From DATBAT01 sp963824805 (GTDB taxonomy: Bacteria; Acidobacteriota; Terriglobia; Terriglobales; Acidobacteriaceae), in NCBI GenBank assembly GCA_963824805.1, contig CAWGQZ010000016.1, positions 1 through 64,000 on the forward strand: DNA of 64,000 bases. The letters run 5' to 3'. Position numbers and translations under genes: made by a program. Shown here in pieces: positions 19,985-28,780 of this stretch (positions are counted from its first letter, which is position 1; every line of letters begins with the position of its first letter). The notes beneath the pieces are model-generated. The model did no database searches. It was not told where the DNA came from and worked only from the letters and a program-made list of their open reading frames with translations.

Positions 19985-20785
19985 ATGCCAATTCTTTGCT
20001 ACCACTCTGTAAGTCCTGATTGGAAGTCCCCGCTATCCGTTTCGCCAGCCGCCTTTGACCAGCAATGCCGCTGGCTTTCCCAGCGCCGGAACGTGGTTGA
20101 CCTGGGAACAGCCGTAGACCAGATGACCTCTCGTGGAAATCTATCTGGCCAGCTTGCCGCCGTGACTTTTGACGACGGCTTTGTTGATCTTTACGAGCAT
20201 GCCTTACCGATTCTTCTGCGCCACAAAATTCCTTGCACCATCTTTCTCGTTGCGGAGACGTTGTTGCGGTCGAACCCGAAAGTTCATTGGGTTGATGACC
20301 CTCCCTCGACTCCGTTGAAGGTGTTGTCCCTTGATCAGGTGCGGGAGATGCGCGATATGGGGATCCAATTTGGTTCCCACAGCTACTCTCATCACGACTT
20401 GACGCAGTTGAGCGACTACGAGTGCGAGCTTGATCTGCGCGAGAGTCGAATTCTGCTGGAAGATTTGCTGGGCACTCCAATTCGTTTTTTGGCCTATCCT
20501 CGCGGGCTGCAAAACGAAAGAGTACGCAAAGCAGCGCGCAAGGCCGGATTCAGCAATGCGTTTTCGATGATGAGAAAGCCACGCATCATGGACACGCACT
20601 CGGTTCCACGAGTAGGCATCTATAGCCACAACGGCCGTTTCACGCTGGAAGTGAAGATGTCCCCCTGGTACGTTCCAGCCAAAATGGGAACGTTGTTTGC
20701 CCCGGGCGCCCCGGCTCCGGCAGCGATGGGAAAATCAGCCGGCAATGGCAGACTACCGGGCAATGGCGTCGCGGAAGTAAGGTAG
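19985..20785 (+). CDS. Polysaccharide deacetylase (NodB homology domain)
   Basis: 266 residues, a carbohydrate esterase family 4 type protein. It begins with MPILCYHSVS, then has the metal-binding/catalytic motif VTFDDGFVDLYEHALPIL, and GSHSYSHHDLTQL supplying the second histidine motif (HxxxH). LAYPRG later is the usual third motif. It would remove N- or O-acetyl groups from the polysaccharide or an intermediate. ATG 19985 is chosen for the CAGGAG just upstream; an upstream TTG at 19958 is less likely. No signal peptide is apparent from this start, so its location is uncertain. Its 3' end overlaps the convergent UXS-like gene by 33 bases. Confidence 0.85.
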   Translation: MPILCYHSVSPDWKSPLSVSPAAFDQQCRWLSQRRNVVDLGTAVDQMTSRGNLSGQLAAVTFDDGFVDLYEHALPILLRHKIPCTIFLVAETLLRSNPKVHWVDDPPSTPLKVLSLDQVREMRDMGIQFGSHSYSHHDLTQLSDYECELDLRESRILLEDLLGTPIRFLAYPRGLQNERVRKAARKAGFSNAFSMMRKPRIMDTHSVPRVGIYSHNGRFTLEVKMSPWYVPAKMGTLFAPGAPAPAAMGKSAGNGRLPGNGVAEVR

Positions 20786-21682
20786 CGAGAGCTGAAGCCC
20801 CGTGGCGAGGTCGATAGCGGGCTCCCAGCTCAGCAGGGTTCGCGCTCTGGTGATATCGGGGCAACGCCGCTTACTGTCGTCCTCCGGTAACGGACAAAAG
20901 CTGATCTTGCTCTTGGATCCGGTAATAGCCAGTACCTTCCGGGCGCATTCCAGGATGCTCACTTCGTGCGGCCATCCCAGATTTACTGGGCTGTGCTCAT
21001 TGGACCATGCGAGCTTCAGCATCCCGGTTACGGCGTCGGAGACGTAGGTCAAACTCCGGGTCTGGCTGCCGTCGCCGTTGAGTGTCAAGTCTCCGCCTCG
21101 CAACGCTTGAAGCACCAAGTTGGGAATCAATCGTCCGTCATCGGTCCGCATGCGTGGGCCATAAACTGAGGAGATACGGGCGATGCGAGTATCAACCCCA
21201 CAGTAGCGGCGATAGGCCATGGTGGCTACCTCGGACAGCCGTTTGGCTTCGATGTAGGCCGAACGGACACCGATCGGGTTGCAGAATCCCCAGTAATCTT
21301 CCGTCTGAGGGTGAACCTGGGGGTCACCGTAGATTTCCGAGGCCGAGGCCAGCAGAAATCTGGCGCCATATTTCTCGGCCACGGTCAGGGTATTAAAGGC
21401 GCCAAACGAGCCCGCCCTCAAGGTTTCAAAAGGATGGTCGACACAGTCCGAAGGACCTGCCGGGGTGGCCAGATGGAAAACATAGTCGACCGGACCAAAG
21501 TCGAAAGGTTCGCAAACATCGGCTTGATGAAACTCGAACTTCGGGCCCCGAAGATGATCCACATTAGTGGCGGTTCCGGTCAAAAGATTGTCGACCACCA
21601 CGACCTGGTGGCCTTGGGCTAACAGAGCTTCGGAGAGATGCGATCCAAGAAATCCGGCTCCGCCGGTCACAAGCACACGCAA
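20753..21682 (-). CDS. UDP-glucuronate decarboxylase (UDP-xylose synthase)-like enzyme
   Basis: 309 residues, extended SDR fold. NAD-binding TGGAGFLGSH sits at residues 7-16, followed by LLASASEIYGDPQVHPQTEDYWG and NPIGVRSAYIEAKRLSE. The order 'YGDPxxHPQxExYWGxxNPxGxRxxYxExKR' is characteristic of UDP-xylose synthases, with catalytic YxxxK (YIEAK). It would decarboxylate UDP-glucuronate to UDP-xylose, giving the pathway a pentose donor. GAGGAG lies just upstream of ATG 21682. The gene is transcribed away from the sigma-54 promoter region. A UDP-glucuronate epimerase of the same superfamily is the alternative, but the motif string favours decarboxylation. Confidence 0.82.
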   Translation of the reverse strand: MRVLVTGGAGFLGSHLSEALLAQGHQVVVVDNLLTGTATNVDHLRGPKFEFHQADVCEPFDFGPVDYVFHLATPAGPSDCVDHPFETLRAGSFGAFNTLTVAEKYGARFLLASASEIYGDPQVHPQTEDYWGFCNPIGVRSAYIEAKRLSEVATMAYRRYCGVDTRIARISSVYGPRMRTDDGRLIPNLVLQALRGGDLTLNGDGSQTRSLTYVSDAVTGMLKLAWSNEHSPVNLGWPHEVSILECARKVLAITGSKSKISFCPLPEDDSKRRCPDITRARTLLSWEPAIDLATGLQLSLPYFRDAIAR

Positions 21683-22354
21683 TGTTGGTCTCCTCGGGAA
21701 GTCCTGAGATAGGCCGCCGCGCCCTGAATGAAACAGTTTTCATGAGAAACGGCTGGAACCATTCAATTCTAGCCCAAAGCAGGACCGGGACGGGTCCGAG
21801 TGCTCAGTTTTGGGGAATTGGGATGCATCGTAAGTGATGGAAAGGTAAGGTGATAGCCCTAGAAGGATCGTCCTAATCATTAGGTCATAGCGAAAGTCCC
21901 TTGGCACGGTGCTTGCACTTAGCTGCCGTGATCCCAAAGTCAAAAATGTGCCGGTCAAGGGAAAGGGCCGCTGTGGCCGATCAAAGCGATACCAAAATAC
22001 TATTCACCGTGGTCACCATTGACCTACCAGGCCTCGATCATTCTTGTAGTCCAGATTGTCACTGTTGGCACGATGACATTGCCCGGACAGAAAAAAATAC
22101 CTCCAAGAGTGTAACTTCGCCGTCCTCCTCAGATCATTCCTGGATCTAGGCTGTGAATTAGTGCCGAGCTGCTAAGGAGAGGAAAGTCCCTACTTGGTCA
22201 GGCCCTTTTGGAATCTGTTAAAACTCTCTTACCTATGGTCTCTTAGGACAAAAGGGAATCGAACCGGTAAATCTTCGATATCCCAGTTCCCAGTCTGTAG
22301 TTTCGGCCTCACATGCGGTAAAAACAATTTAACTCTGGCAAAAAAGGAATTTAG
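21683..22354. other. Long intergenic/leader region upstream of LuxR-type regulator
   Basis: About 670 bases with no convincing gene. The notable content is a consensus sigma-54 promoter at 21902-21917, leaving more than 400 bases of possible untranslated leader before the regulator start at 22355. Short frames inside (for example 21901-22149) have no recognisable protein features. The leader may hold a small RNA or a structured regulatory element, but I did not find a known class. Confidence 0.55.
21902..21917 (+). promoter_or_regulatory. Sigma-54 (RpoN) promoter, consensus match
   Basis: TGGCACG-gtgc-TTGCA matches the -24/-12 consensus TGGCACG-N4-TTGCW at every defined position, with GG and GC elements separated by the required 10 bases and the preferred T just before. 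Transcription would run rightward from about 21928 towards the LuxR-type regulator and ugd. Such promoters need an enhancer-binding activator, which is not encoded in the window. Confidence 0.7.
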
Positions 22355-23035
22355 GTGCGCAACTCTCCTCCAAAGCACCGTCTCCGGATCTGCCTGCTTT
22401 CTTCGCATCCGTTCCTGCTGAAGCAGCTGCAGGAGTTGTTGTCGAACAGCCGGGTTCCGGTCAATGTGCGGCAGATTCAGTTTTCGCCGAAAATTTCGGC
22501 TTTGACCATCCCCCGCGCCAATGTTTATCTCATCGACTCTCACGGGCATAAGCCCCTCACCGAATCGCTGATCACCCAGATTTTGAGCCGCTACCCGAAA
22601 GCCCGTTTTCTGGTGTTGTCAGAGCGTTCATCGGAAGAAGATGCTTTCCCCCTGCTGCAACTTGGGGTTAAGGGACTTTTGGATTACAACCAGGCGCGTA
22701 CCCAGCTTCCCCGCGCGCTTGAGGCCGTCGCAACCGGTGGCTTTTGGGTATCACGGCCTATTCTTTCACGCTTCGTCGATTCGATTCTCGGGTTAGCACG
22801 CAGCCATCGGTTATTGCCGACCTCGGCAGACATGACCAAGCGCGAGCGAGAGATTCTGGGAGGTCTGCTCGATAACCTCTCCAATAAGGAGATCGCGAAC
22901 CAGTTCAATATCTCCGAACGCACCGTCAAATTTCATGTGTCGAACTTGTTGGGAAAGTTTGGCGTGCAGCGCCGCAGCGACCTGATTGTTATGCATTTTC
23001 AGCAGACTCGGGCGGTTTCTGAAGCTGTGCACTAG
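22355..23035 (+). CDS. LuxR/NarL-family response regulator
   Basis: 226 residues. Residues about 10-125 form a receiver-like domain with the likely phospho-acceptor in VYLIDSHGHK and a conserved lysine region (GVKGLLDY). The usual double acidic pocket at the N-terminus is replaced by LLSSH, so phosphorylation may be altered. Residues about 160-210 form a LuxR-type helix-turn-helix: MTKREREILGGLLDNLSNKEIANQFNIS then ERTVKFHVSNLL. The start is GTG 22355, supported by AAGGAA about 8 bases upstream. It sits downstream of the sigma-54 promoter and just before ugd, so it probably regulates EPS genes. Confidence 0.85.
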   Translation: MRNSPPKHRLRICLLSSHPFLLKQLQELLSNSRVPVNVRQIQFSPKISALTIPRANVYLIDSHGHKPLTESLITQILSRYPKARFLVLSERSSEEDAFPLLQLGVKGLLDYNQARTQLPRALEAVATGGFWVSRPILSRFVDSILGLARSHRLLPTSADMTKREREILGGLLDNLSNKEIANQFNISERTVKFHVSNLLGKFGVQRRSDLIVMHFQQTRAVSEAVH

Positions 23036-23150
23036 ACCAGCAGTTCTAAGCAGTCGCTGAGTTTTGAGCCTTCTCCAGGCCCAATCTTTTAAGCCTAGCC
23101 TTCTAGAAGTCCTGCAACACAATCGAACATTTCATATAAGGAAACCGAAG

Positions 23151-24557
23151 ATGGATATTTCAATCATTGGCGCAGGGTATGTTGGTTTGACCACGGCTGG
23201 ATGTCTGGCAGAAACGGGGCATAAAATATTTTGCGCCGAGTCGGACGCCAAAAAGCTGGCCAAGCTTCAGGCTGGCGAACTGCCCTTTTTTGAGCCGCAC
23301 CTGCAGGAGATGGTAAGCCGCAACCACGCGGCCGGGCTCTTGGAATTTGGCTCTACTGAAGAAGCCATTGACCGCGGTCAGGCCATCTTCATCTGCGTTG
23401 GAACGCCGCCGCTGAAAAATGGCGAAGCCGACCTTTCCTACATTGAGGCCGTGGCCCGGACTATCGCTAAACGGGCCAAAGGATATCGCCTCATCATCGA
23501 GAAGAGCACGGTTCCGGTTCAAACCGGCAGCCAGCTCCGCAAGAATCTCGCCCAGAACAGGAACCGCGATTTTGACTACGACGTGGCGTCGAATCCGGAG
23601 TTCTTGCGGGAGGGTTCGGCAGTCGAGAATTTTTTCCATCCCGATCGCATTGTGGTCGGTGTGGACTCCCCGAGGGCTGAGAAATTGTTGCGGGACATCT
23701 ATGCTCCGATGCTGGAAGGCAAGGCATTTTGCCCGGTCCACACCGGTTGTCGCGGCCGGAAGGGCGTCCGCTTCCTGGTTACCGACACCAATAGCGCCGA
23801 ACTCATCAAGCACGCTTCAAACTCTTTCCTGGCAATGAAGATCTCATTCATCAATTTGATCGCTGACTTGTGTGAAGCCGCAGGAGCGGATGTAACCAAA
23901 GTTGCCGAGGGCATTGGACTGGATCCGCGTATCGGGGCGTCTTTCTTACAACCAGGGATCGGGTTCGGGGGATTCTGCTTTCCGAAAGATCTACAGGCGT
24001 TTGTAAGGATTGCAGCCCGGTTTAACTGCAACTTCGCGCTGCTCGAAGAAGTGGAAAAGATCAACCTGTCGCGCGTCTCCCGCTTTGTGGAGAAGCTCAG
24101 AAATGAATTGTGGGTATTGCGCGGCAAGAAGATCGCGATCTGGGGGCTGTCGTTCAAACCTGATACCGACGACATCCGGTTTGCTCCTTCAATTTCTTTG
24201 ATCCGCGAATTGCTTTCCGAAGGCGCCATCATTCAGGCTTACGACCCTGCGGCGATGGAAAAAGCAAAAGAAGAATTACCGAACATCACCTATTGCAACG
24301 ATCCCTATGAGGCCGCCAAGGATGTCGACGCAATCCTGCTGGTAACGGAATGGAAGGAATTCCGGGGTCTCGATTGGACCCGCCTGGCTTCCTTGGTCGA
24401 GCGTCCTTTGCTGATGGACGGCCGCAACTTCCTGTGCGAGGAAAACATCGCGTCCCAGGGATTCGAATATGTCGGTATCGGAGGCATCTCCGATAGCCCG
24501 GACGCAGGGTCGATGGTCGATGAACTAAGCATTGCCCCTGAAACTGTTGCGGTCTAG
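23151..24557 (+). CDS. ugd: UDP-glucose 6-dehydrogenase 1
   Basis: 468 residues, UDP-glucose/GDP-mannose dehydrogenase family. The N-terminus MDISIIGAGYVGLTTAGCLA holds the NAD-binding GxGxxG. IEKSTVPVQTG and NPEFLREGSAV are family signatures, and GFGGFCFPKD carries the catalytic cysteine near residue 265. The C-terminal UDP-binding domain has WGLSFKPDTDDIRFAPS. It oxidises UDP-glucose to UDP-glucuronate with two NAD+. ATG 23151 is preceded by AAGGA at a good distance; upstream in-frame starts are not needed. It is 115 bases after the regulator gene and probably co-transcribed. A second, damaged copy lies at 59196. Confidence 0.92.
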   Translation: MDISIIGAGYVGLTTAGCLAETGHKIFCAESDAKKLAKLQAGELPFFEPHLQEMVSRNHAAGLLEFGSTEEAIDRGQAIFICVGTPPLKNGEADLSYIEAVARTIAKRAKGYRLIIEKSTVPVQTGSQLRKNLAQNRNRDFDYDVASNPEFLREGSAVENFFHPDRIVVGVDSPRAEKLLRDIYAPMLEGKAFCPVHTGCRGRKGVRFLVTDTNSAELIKHASNSFLAMKISFINLIADLCEAAGADVTKVAEGIGLDPRIGASFLQPGIGFGGFCFPKDLQAFVRIAARFNCNFALLEEVEKINLSRVSRFVEKLRNELWVLRGKKIAIWGLSFKPDTDDIRFAPSISLIRELLSEGAIIQAYDPAAMEKAKEELPNITYCNDPYEAAKDVDAILLVTEWKEFRGLDWTRLASLVERPLLMDGRNFLCEENIASQGFEYVGIGGISDSPDAGSMVDELSIAPETVAV

Positions 24558-24755
24558 ACAGCCCCAGTGTCAATACAGGCCATACCGCCTCAAGCTCGAC
24601 ACGGTTCCTCCCCCCCGGTTTTCGCATTTTCTGAAGTTTCCCTCCCCCATTTCTTCTCATGATGTGTCGGCGGAGCCGGGGACCTTGTGTTCTCACCGTT
24701 CGAACAAGCAACCATCAATTCTTAGCAAAGCACACGCGGCAATGGAAATGGGCCA

Positions 24756-25778
24756 ATGACTAAAGCAAGAATTCTGATTTTCTGCATTGCGGTGCAGGTC
24801 TTTTCTCTCCTAGGGAATGCACAAGGAAATCCCACGATCGTCCGGGTGGGAGCGTTTCCCAACATCACCCATCCTCAGCCTATGGTCGGCAAGGCAAACG
24901 GATACTTCGAAAAGGCCCTGGGTCCGCAGGTCAAAATTGACTGGAAGACCTTCAACGCGGGCCCATCCGCCATTGAAGCACTGTTTGCCGGGGCGATTGA
25001 CATGGCGTACATCGGCCCGAATCCCACGATCAATGGTTATGTACGTTCGCATGGAGAAGCGTTACAAGTCGTAGCCGGAGCAGCAAGCGGCGGCGCAGCC
25101 CTGGTAGTACGCGCCGATTCCGGGATCGTCAAACCAGAAGATTTTCACGGTAAGAAGATAGCCACTCCGCAGCAAGGAAACACTCAGGACGTCGCGCTCC
25201 GGGCATGGCTAAAAGCCCATGGCATGAAATCAATGGATAAGGGCGGAGATGTGCGAGTAATGCCGATGGCCAATCCAGATCAACTCACTCTCTTCCTGAA
25301 GAAAGACCTGGATGCTGCTTGGGCCCCGGAGCCCTGGGCTACACGCCTGATTCGGGAGGGTAACGGGAGGTTGTTTCTCAACGAAAGCGACCTATGGCCC
25401 AAGGGGCAGTTCATTGTGACCAACCTAATTGTTAGCAAGAGGTTTCTGGCTGAGCATCACGACTTGGTGACGGCCTGGGTTCGCGCAAACCTGGAGTTGA
25501 CGGATTGGATCAACAGCCACAAGCCGGAGGCAAAGAAGCTTCTCAATCAGCAGATTCAGAAAGAGACCGGTAAGGCTCTTCCAGACGGCCTACTGGATGA
25601 AGCATTTACTCGAATTGAAGTTACATACGACCCGCTGCGAAACACGTTGCTTACATCGGCTCGTTCCGCTTTTGAAGCCGGATTTTTAGGGCGAGAGATG
25701 CCGGATTTATCCGGACTGTACGACTTGACGATTTTGAACCAGGTTTTGACGAGCAAAGGGAGGAAGCCAATCCAATGA
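24756..25778 (+). CDS. ABC transporter substrate-binding protein, SsuA/TauA-like (sulfonate/nitrate type)
   Basis: 340 residues with a signal peptide (ILIFCIAVQVFSLLGNAQG) and a periplasmic-binding fold of the NMT1/SsuA type: VRVGAFPNITHPQPMVGKANGYFEK, then FNAGPSAIEALFAGAIDMAYIGPNP, then GKKIATPQQGNTQDVALRAWL. This family binds aliphatic sulfonates, taurine, nitrate or similar small anions. The adjacent ATP-binding and permease genes overlap by four bases each (ATGA), so it is one operon. The substrate cannot be fixed from sequence; a sulfonate is attractive because a sulfotransferase lies 5 kb away (inference). Confidence 0.85.
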   Translation: MTKARILIFCIAVQVFSLLGNAQGNPTIVRVGAFPNITHPQPMVGKANGYFEKALGPQVKIDWKTFNAGPSAIEALFAGAIDMAYIGPNPTINGYVRSHGEALQVVAGAASGGAALVVRADSGIVKPEDFHGKKIATPQQGNTQDVALRAWLKAHGMKSMDKGGDVRVMPMANPDQLTLFLKKDLDAAWAPEPWATRLIREGNGRLFLNESDLWPKGQFIVTNLIVSKRFLAEHHDLVTAWVRANLELTDWINSHKPEAKKLLNQQIQKETGKALPDGLLDEAFTRIEVTYDPLRNTLLTSARSAFEAGFLGREMPDLSGLYDLTILNQVLTSKGRKPIQ

Positions 25779-26672
25779 CAACTGCACCTCAACCTTTTTC
25801 GGGGAATCACCGGAGCGCACTGCGGGCTGGTGTCAGCCGCTTTAAGCCGGGCGTGGCCGCCACCGTGTTACCCATGCCATTGCATGAAACCCCCAAAGTT
25901 TCGCTTTGCGACATATCCCTTAGCTACAAAACCGAGAGTGGGGAACGCTTACTGGCACTCGACCGCATCGATTTGAAGGTCAAGCCGGGAGAGTTTCTAT
26001 GTATTGTCGGACCGTCGGGATGCGGAAAGTCGACTCTTTTACATCTCATTGCCGGTCTCCATCAGCCAACTTCCGGGCCATGTGCTGGTAGATAACAATC
26101 TAGTCGCCAAGCCTGGCACCGACCGGATTCTCATCTTTCAGGAACTCGGCCTCTTCCCATGGCTAAAGGTCGGAGAGAACGTAGAGTTTGGCATGAAGAT
26201 GAAAGGCATATCCAAGGCTGAACGCAATGAAAGGGTCGATTACTATTTGCACCTCGTCCATCTGGCGCAGTTTCGAAACAGTTACACCCATCAATTGTCA
26301 GGAGGAATGCGGCAGCGAGTCGCTCTGGCCCGTGCCCTGGCGACCGAACCAGACGTTCTTTTGATGGACGAACCGTTCGCCGCGCTAGATGCGCAGACTC
26401 GGGACCTGCTGCACGATGAGTTGGAGCGGATTTGGGCGGAAACCGGACGAACGATAATCTTCGTTACCCACAACGTGCGTGAAGCTGTCCGTTTGGGAGA
26501 CCGAGTGGCTTTGTTCAGCTTCCGTCCGGGTCGTATTAAGGAAGATTTCCAGATTGATCTGCCACGGCCGCGGCATCTGGAGGATGTAACTGTAGCCAAA
26601 ACCGCGGCCGAGATCTTGAGCAGTTTGCGGGAAGAGATCAACAAGTCGTCTAGAGGAGCAGTACGGCCATGA
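25775..26672 (+). CDS. ABC transporter ATP-binding protein, SsuB/TauB-like (one frameshift)
   Basis: About 299 residues. The N-terminal piece ends in Walker A GPSGCGKSTLLHLIAGLHQP; the second piece supplies the Q-loop (FQELGLFPWLKV), signature LSGGMRQRVALARAL, Walker B VLLMDEPFAALD and the switch histidine (IIFVTHNVREA). The frame breaks at about 26077 in 'ccgggccatg', where one extra base (most simply a C) separates TSG from HVLVD; removing it restores a normal protein. The N-terminus is about 30 residues longer than usual for SsuB. ATG 25775 overlaps the binding-protein stop, and its own stop overlaps the permease start. Confidence 0.85.
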
Positions 26673-27430
26673 AAAAGTTCGCTAGACGCACACTCTTTTA
26701 TTCGTTGTTAATTGGGATTTGGTTTCTGTTGGCCAAACTGAAAATATGGCCGCCGTACGTCTTCCCTGATCCAAAAGGAGTGGTAGAGAACATGTGGGCC
26801 GGCTTCGCCGATCACAGTTTTTGGATCGCTATCGGCGTCAGTATGAAACGCATGCTGGAGGGCTATGCAATCTCGGTAGTTCTCGGAATGATTTTAGGGT
26901 TTGGTGTAGCAAGCAGCAAATTCCTTGAAGAGACGATGGGCGGGCTGCTGGTCAGCTTGCAGAGTCTTCCTAGCATTTGCTGGCTGCCGCTGGCGGTTCT
27001 TTGGTTCGGATTAACCGAGAAGGCTATTTTATTTGTAGTTGTGATGGGATCGTTGCTCTCGGTCACAATCGCAATGGAAGATGGGCGGAAACAGATGCCG
27101 AAGATTTTCGGCATGGCTGGACGTAATCTTGGAGCTCGCGGGTTCAAGCTTTTCTGGTATGTATTGCTCCCCGCCAGCTTGCCCTACATCGTCTCTGGCT
27201 TAAAGCAGGGATGGGCGTTTGCCTGGCGGTCACTGATTTCCGGCGAAATGATTTTCGTGAGCCTCGGGCTCGGACAACTATTGATGATGGGACGCGATCT
27301 GAACGACATGAGCCAGGTAATCGCGGTCATGATCCTGATTATCGGAATCGGTTATATCGTCGATGGTCTGGTCTTCAAAACCATTGAGCGTCGCCTCCAA
27401 CATAAATGGGGATTGGCTCTAGGAACCTAA
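26669..27430 (+). CDS. ABC transporter permease, SsuC/TauC-like
   Basis: 253 residues with six or so hydrophobic helices. The cytoplasmic coupling loop is visible as AGRNLGARGFKLFWYVLLPASLPYIVSGLKQGWAFAWRSLISGEM, split here by position: the EAA-type helix is near residues 148-175. This is the BPD_transp_1 family form seen with SsuA/TauA partners. It is the last gene of the transporter operon and converges with the LuxR-type gene ending at 27717. Confidence 0.88.
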   Translation: MKKFARRTLFYSLLIGIWFLLAKLKIWPPYVFPDPKGVVENMWAGFADHSFWIAIGVSMKRMLEGYAISVVLGMILGFGVASSKFLEETMGGLLVSLQSLPSICWLPLAVLWFGLTEKAILFVVVMGSLLSVTIAMEDGRKQMPKIFGMAGRNLGARGFKLFWYVLLPASLPYIVSGLKQGWAFAWRSLISGEMIFVSLGLGQLLMMGRDLNDMSQVIAVMILIIGIGYIVDGLVFKTIERRLQHKWGLALGT

Positions 27431-27716
27431 CACAACCCTTCCCTTTCGCCGGCGCGCAAGATTCGATACGAGTTCTTGCTGCGCCGCCGGCCAAACGATT
27501 TACACTTCTCGTCTCAAACTCCGCAGTTGTTCAGGTATTCGCTAGCTTCTACTTAAAATTCACAGCTCTAATCCCGCCTGAGACCGGCATCCCGCCAGGC
27601 CTTTCTCGTACTCCCGTAGCTTAAAAATCATTCGGATCCCGCCCTCAGTGTGGTTGAGGAGGATGCTTCACGCCTGTTTTTTCTCCTTGCATGATCGGCT
27701 TCACGGGAGGCCCCGA
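27431..27716. other. Convergent intergenic region
   Basis: 286 bases between two convergent genes, with no coding sequence that I can support. A T-run (27677-27682) and an inverted repeat (TGATCGG ... CCGATCA, about 27691-27718) lie near the end of the minus-strand regulator gene. They could serve as a weak terminator, but the arm and T-run are not arranged as a classical intrinsic terminator on either strand. Confidence 0.35.
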
Positions 27717-28568
27717 TCAGGCGCAGTCTGCCACGGTTGCAGCGGCAGAGGAATCCGTGGGCACGCTCGCCTGATGGCTCAGCGCATAGAGGATCAGCTC
27801 GACGCGGGTTGAAATTCCGAGTTTTTCAAAAATGCGATACAGATAATTGCTCACCGTGTGCTCGGTGAGCTGCAGCGTCTCCGCGATTTGGCGATTCTTC
27901 ATTCCTTCGACGAGCAACCGGGTTACCATGTGCTCACGCGGTGTGAGGGTTGCCATACCATTTCCTTGATTGAGGCGCACCGGCTTCAGTTGCGTCAGCA
28001 CTTCCAGAATAAATTCAATTTCCTGGTTACTAGCCCAGACTTGGCCACTGTGGACGCACCGGATGCACTTTGAAAGACTTTTGAAAGAATTGTCCCGGCA
28101 AATTACGCCGCGCGCTCCCGCCCGGAAAGCATCGACCACCGTCTCCCGCTTTGAGGCCGGGAGCAACATGATCGCCGAGGGAGATGGTTGGAGATCACTT
28201 AATTTGCGCAAGACCTCAAATCCGGAATGGGGCCCGTCCTGCAAATCCACACCAAGGACCATCACATGCGGGCTTTCTTCATTGGCTTTCCGCAATGCTT
28301 CTTCTGAATGGTTGGCAATTCCTACGACCTGGAAGGTGTTGCGGCACCGCCGAAGCGCCCCCGCCATAAGCTGACTGCCCATCGTATCGCCATCCGCAAT
28401 GATCACTCGAACTCGTTCTCGGGGTGATGATGCAGGCGATTTCCCTATAAGTCTCAAAATCTTCCTCCGTCTGGTTGTGGATTCTCGCTTGGTTGATACG
28501 GAGAACCTTCTCGTTGCCTGAAAATTTAGTTTTGCATTGAACATCTCGATACTTATCACAGATTCCAT
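27717..28568 (-). CDS. LuxR/NarL-family response regulator 2
   Basis: 283 residues. After an unusual basic N-terminal extension of about 50 residues, the receiver domain starts at VRVIIADGDTMGSQLMAGALRR (acidic pocket) with the likely phospho-acceptor in VMVLGVDLQDG. The C-terminal helix-turn-helix reads LTPREHMVTRLLVEGMKNRQIAETL then LTEHTVSNYLYRIFEKLG, classic NarL type. The listed ATG has no clear ribosome site; an internal ATG at 28544 is possible. It is divergent from the PilZ gene at 28781, across a region with a perfect palindrome (28599-28615), so it may control that EPS operon. Confidence 0.83.
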   Translation of the reverse strand: MESVISIEMFNAKLNFQATRRFSVSTKRESTTRRRKILRLIGKSPASSPRERVRVIIADGDTMGSQLMAGALRRCRNTFQVVGIANHSEEALRKANEESPHVMVLGVDLQDGPHSGFEVLRKLSDLQPSPSAIMLLPASKRETVVDAFRAGARGVICRDNSFKSLSKCIRCVHSGQVWASNQEIEFILEVLTQLKPVRLNQGNGMATLTPREHMVTRLLVEGMKNRQIAETLQLTEHTVSNYLYRIFEKLGISTRVELILYALSHQASVPTDSSAAATVADCA

Positions 28569-28598
28569 TCAAGATCGATGTAGAGGAAAGAAAATCTA

Positions 28599-28615
28599 GT
28601 GACAAAAATTGTCAC
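28599..28615. promoter_or_regulatory. Perfect inverted repeat GTGACA-N5-TGTCAC, candidate operator
   Basis: GTGACAAAAATTGTCAC is a 6-base perfect inverted repeat with a 5-base A/T-rich centre, placed between the divergent LuxR-type and PilZ genes. Half-sites are one base further apart than in a standard CRP/FNR site, so the binding protein is unknown. Confidence 0.45.
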
Positions 28616-28780
28616 GGTATCCAAATCGTCCACAAAAAGGCGGGTAACTAAGAAACTCCGCGCAGATTTTTTACGACTTTTTACTGAGGATCATTCTCCC
28701 CATCACCGGTGTCGAGATTTCTTGTCGCGCATCGAGTCATCTCCCTTTCTTGTCGCAACACTAACTTGAGGAGTTTAGAG

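Noticed and set aside
22066..22082. Second TGGCACG ... TTGC string
   Set aside because: GG and GC elements are 12 bases apart instead of 10, so sigma-54 recognition is unlikely.
22178..22189. GAGAGGAAAGTCC-like string, reminiscent of RNase P RNA
   Set aside because: Only this short block matches. The other conserved RNase P regions are absent in the following 350 bases.
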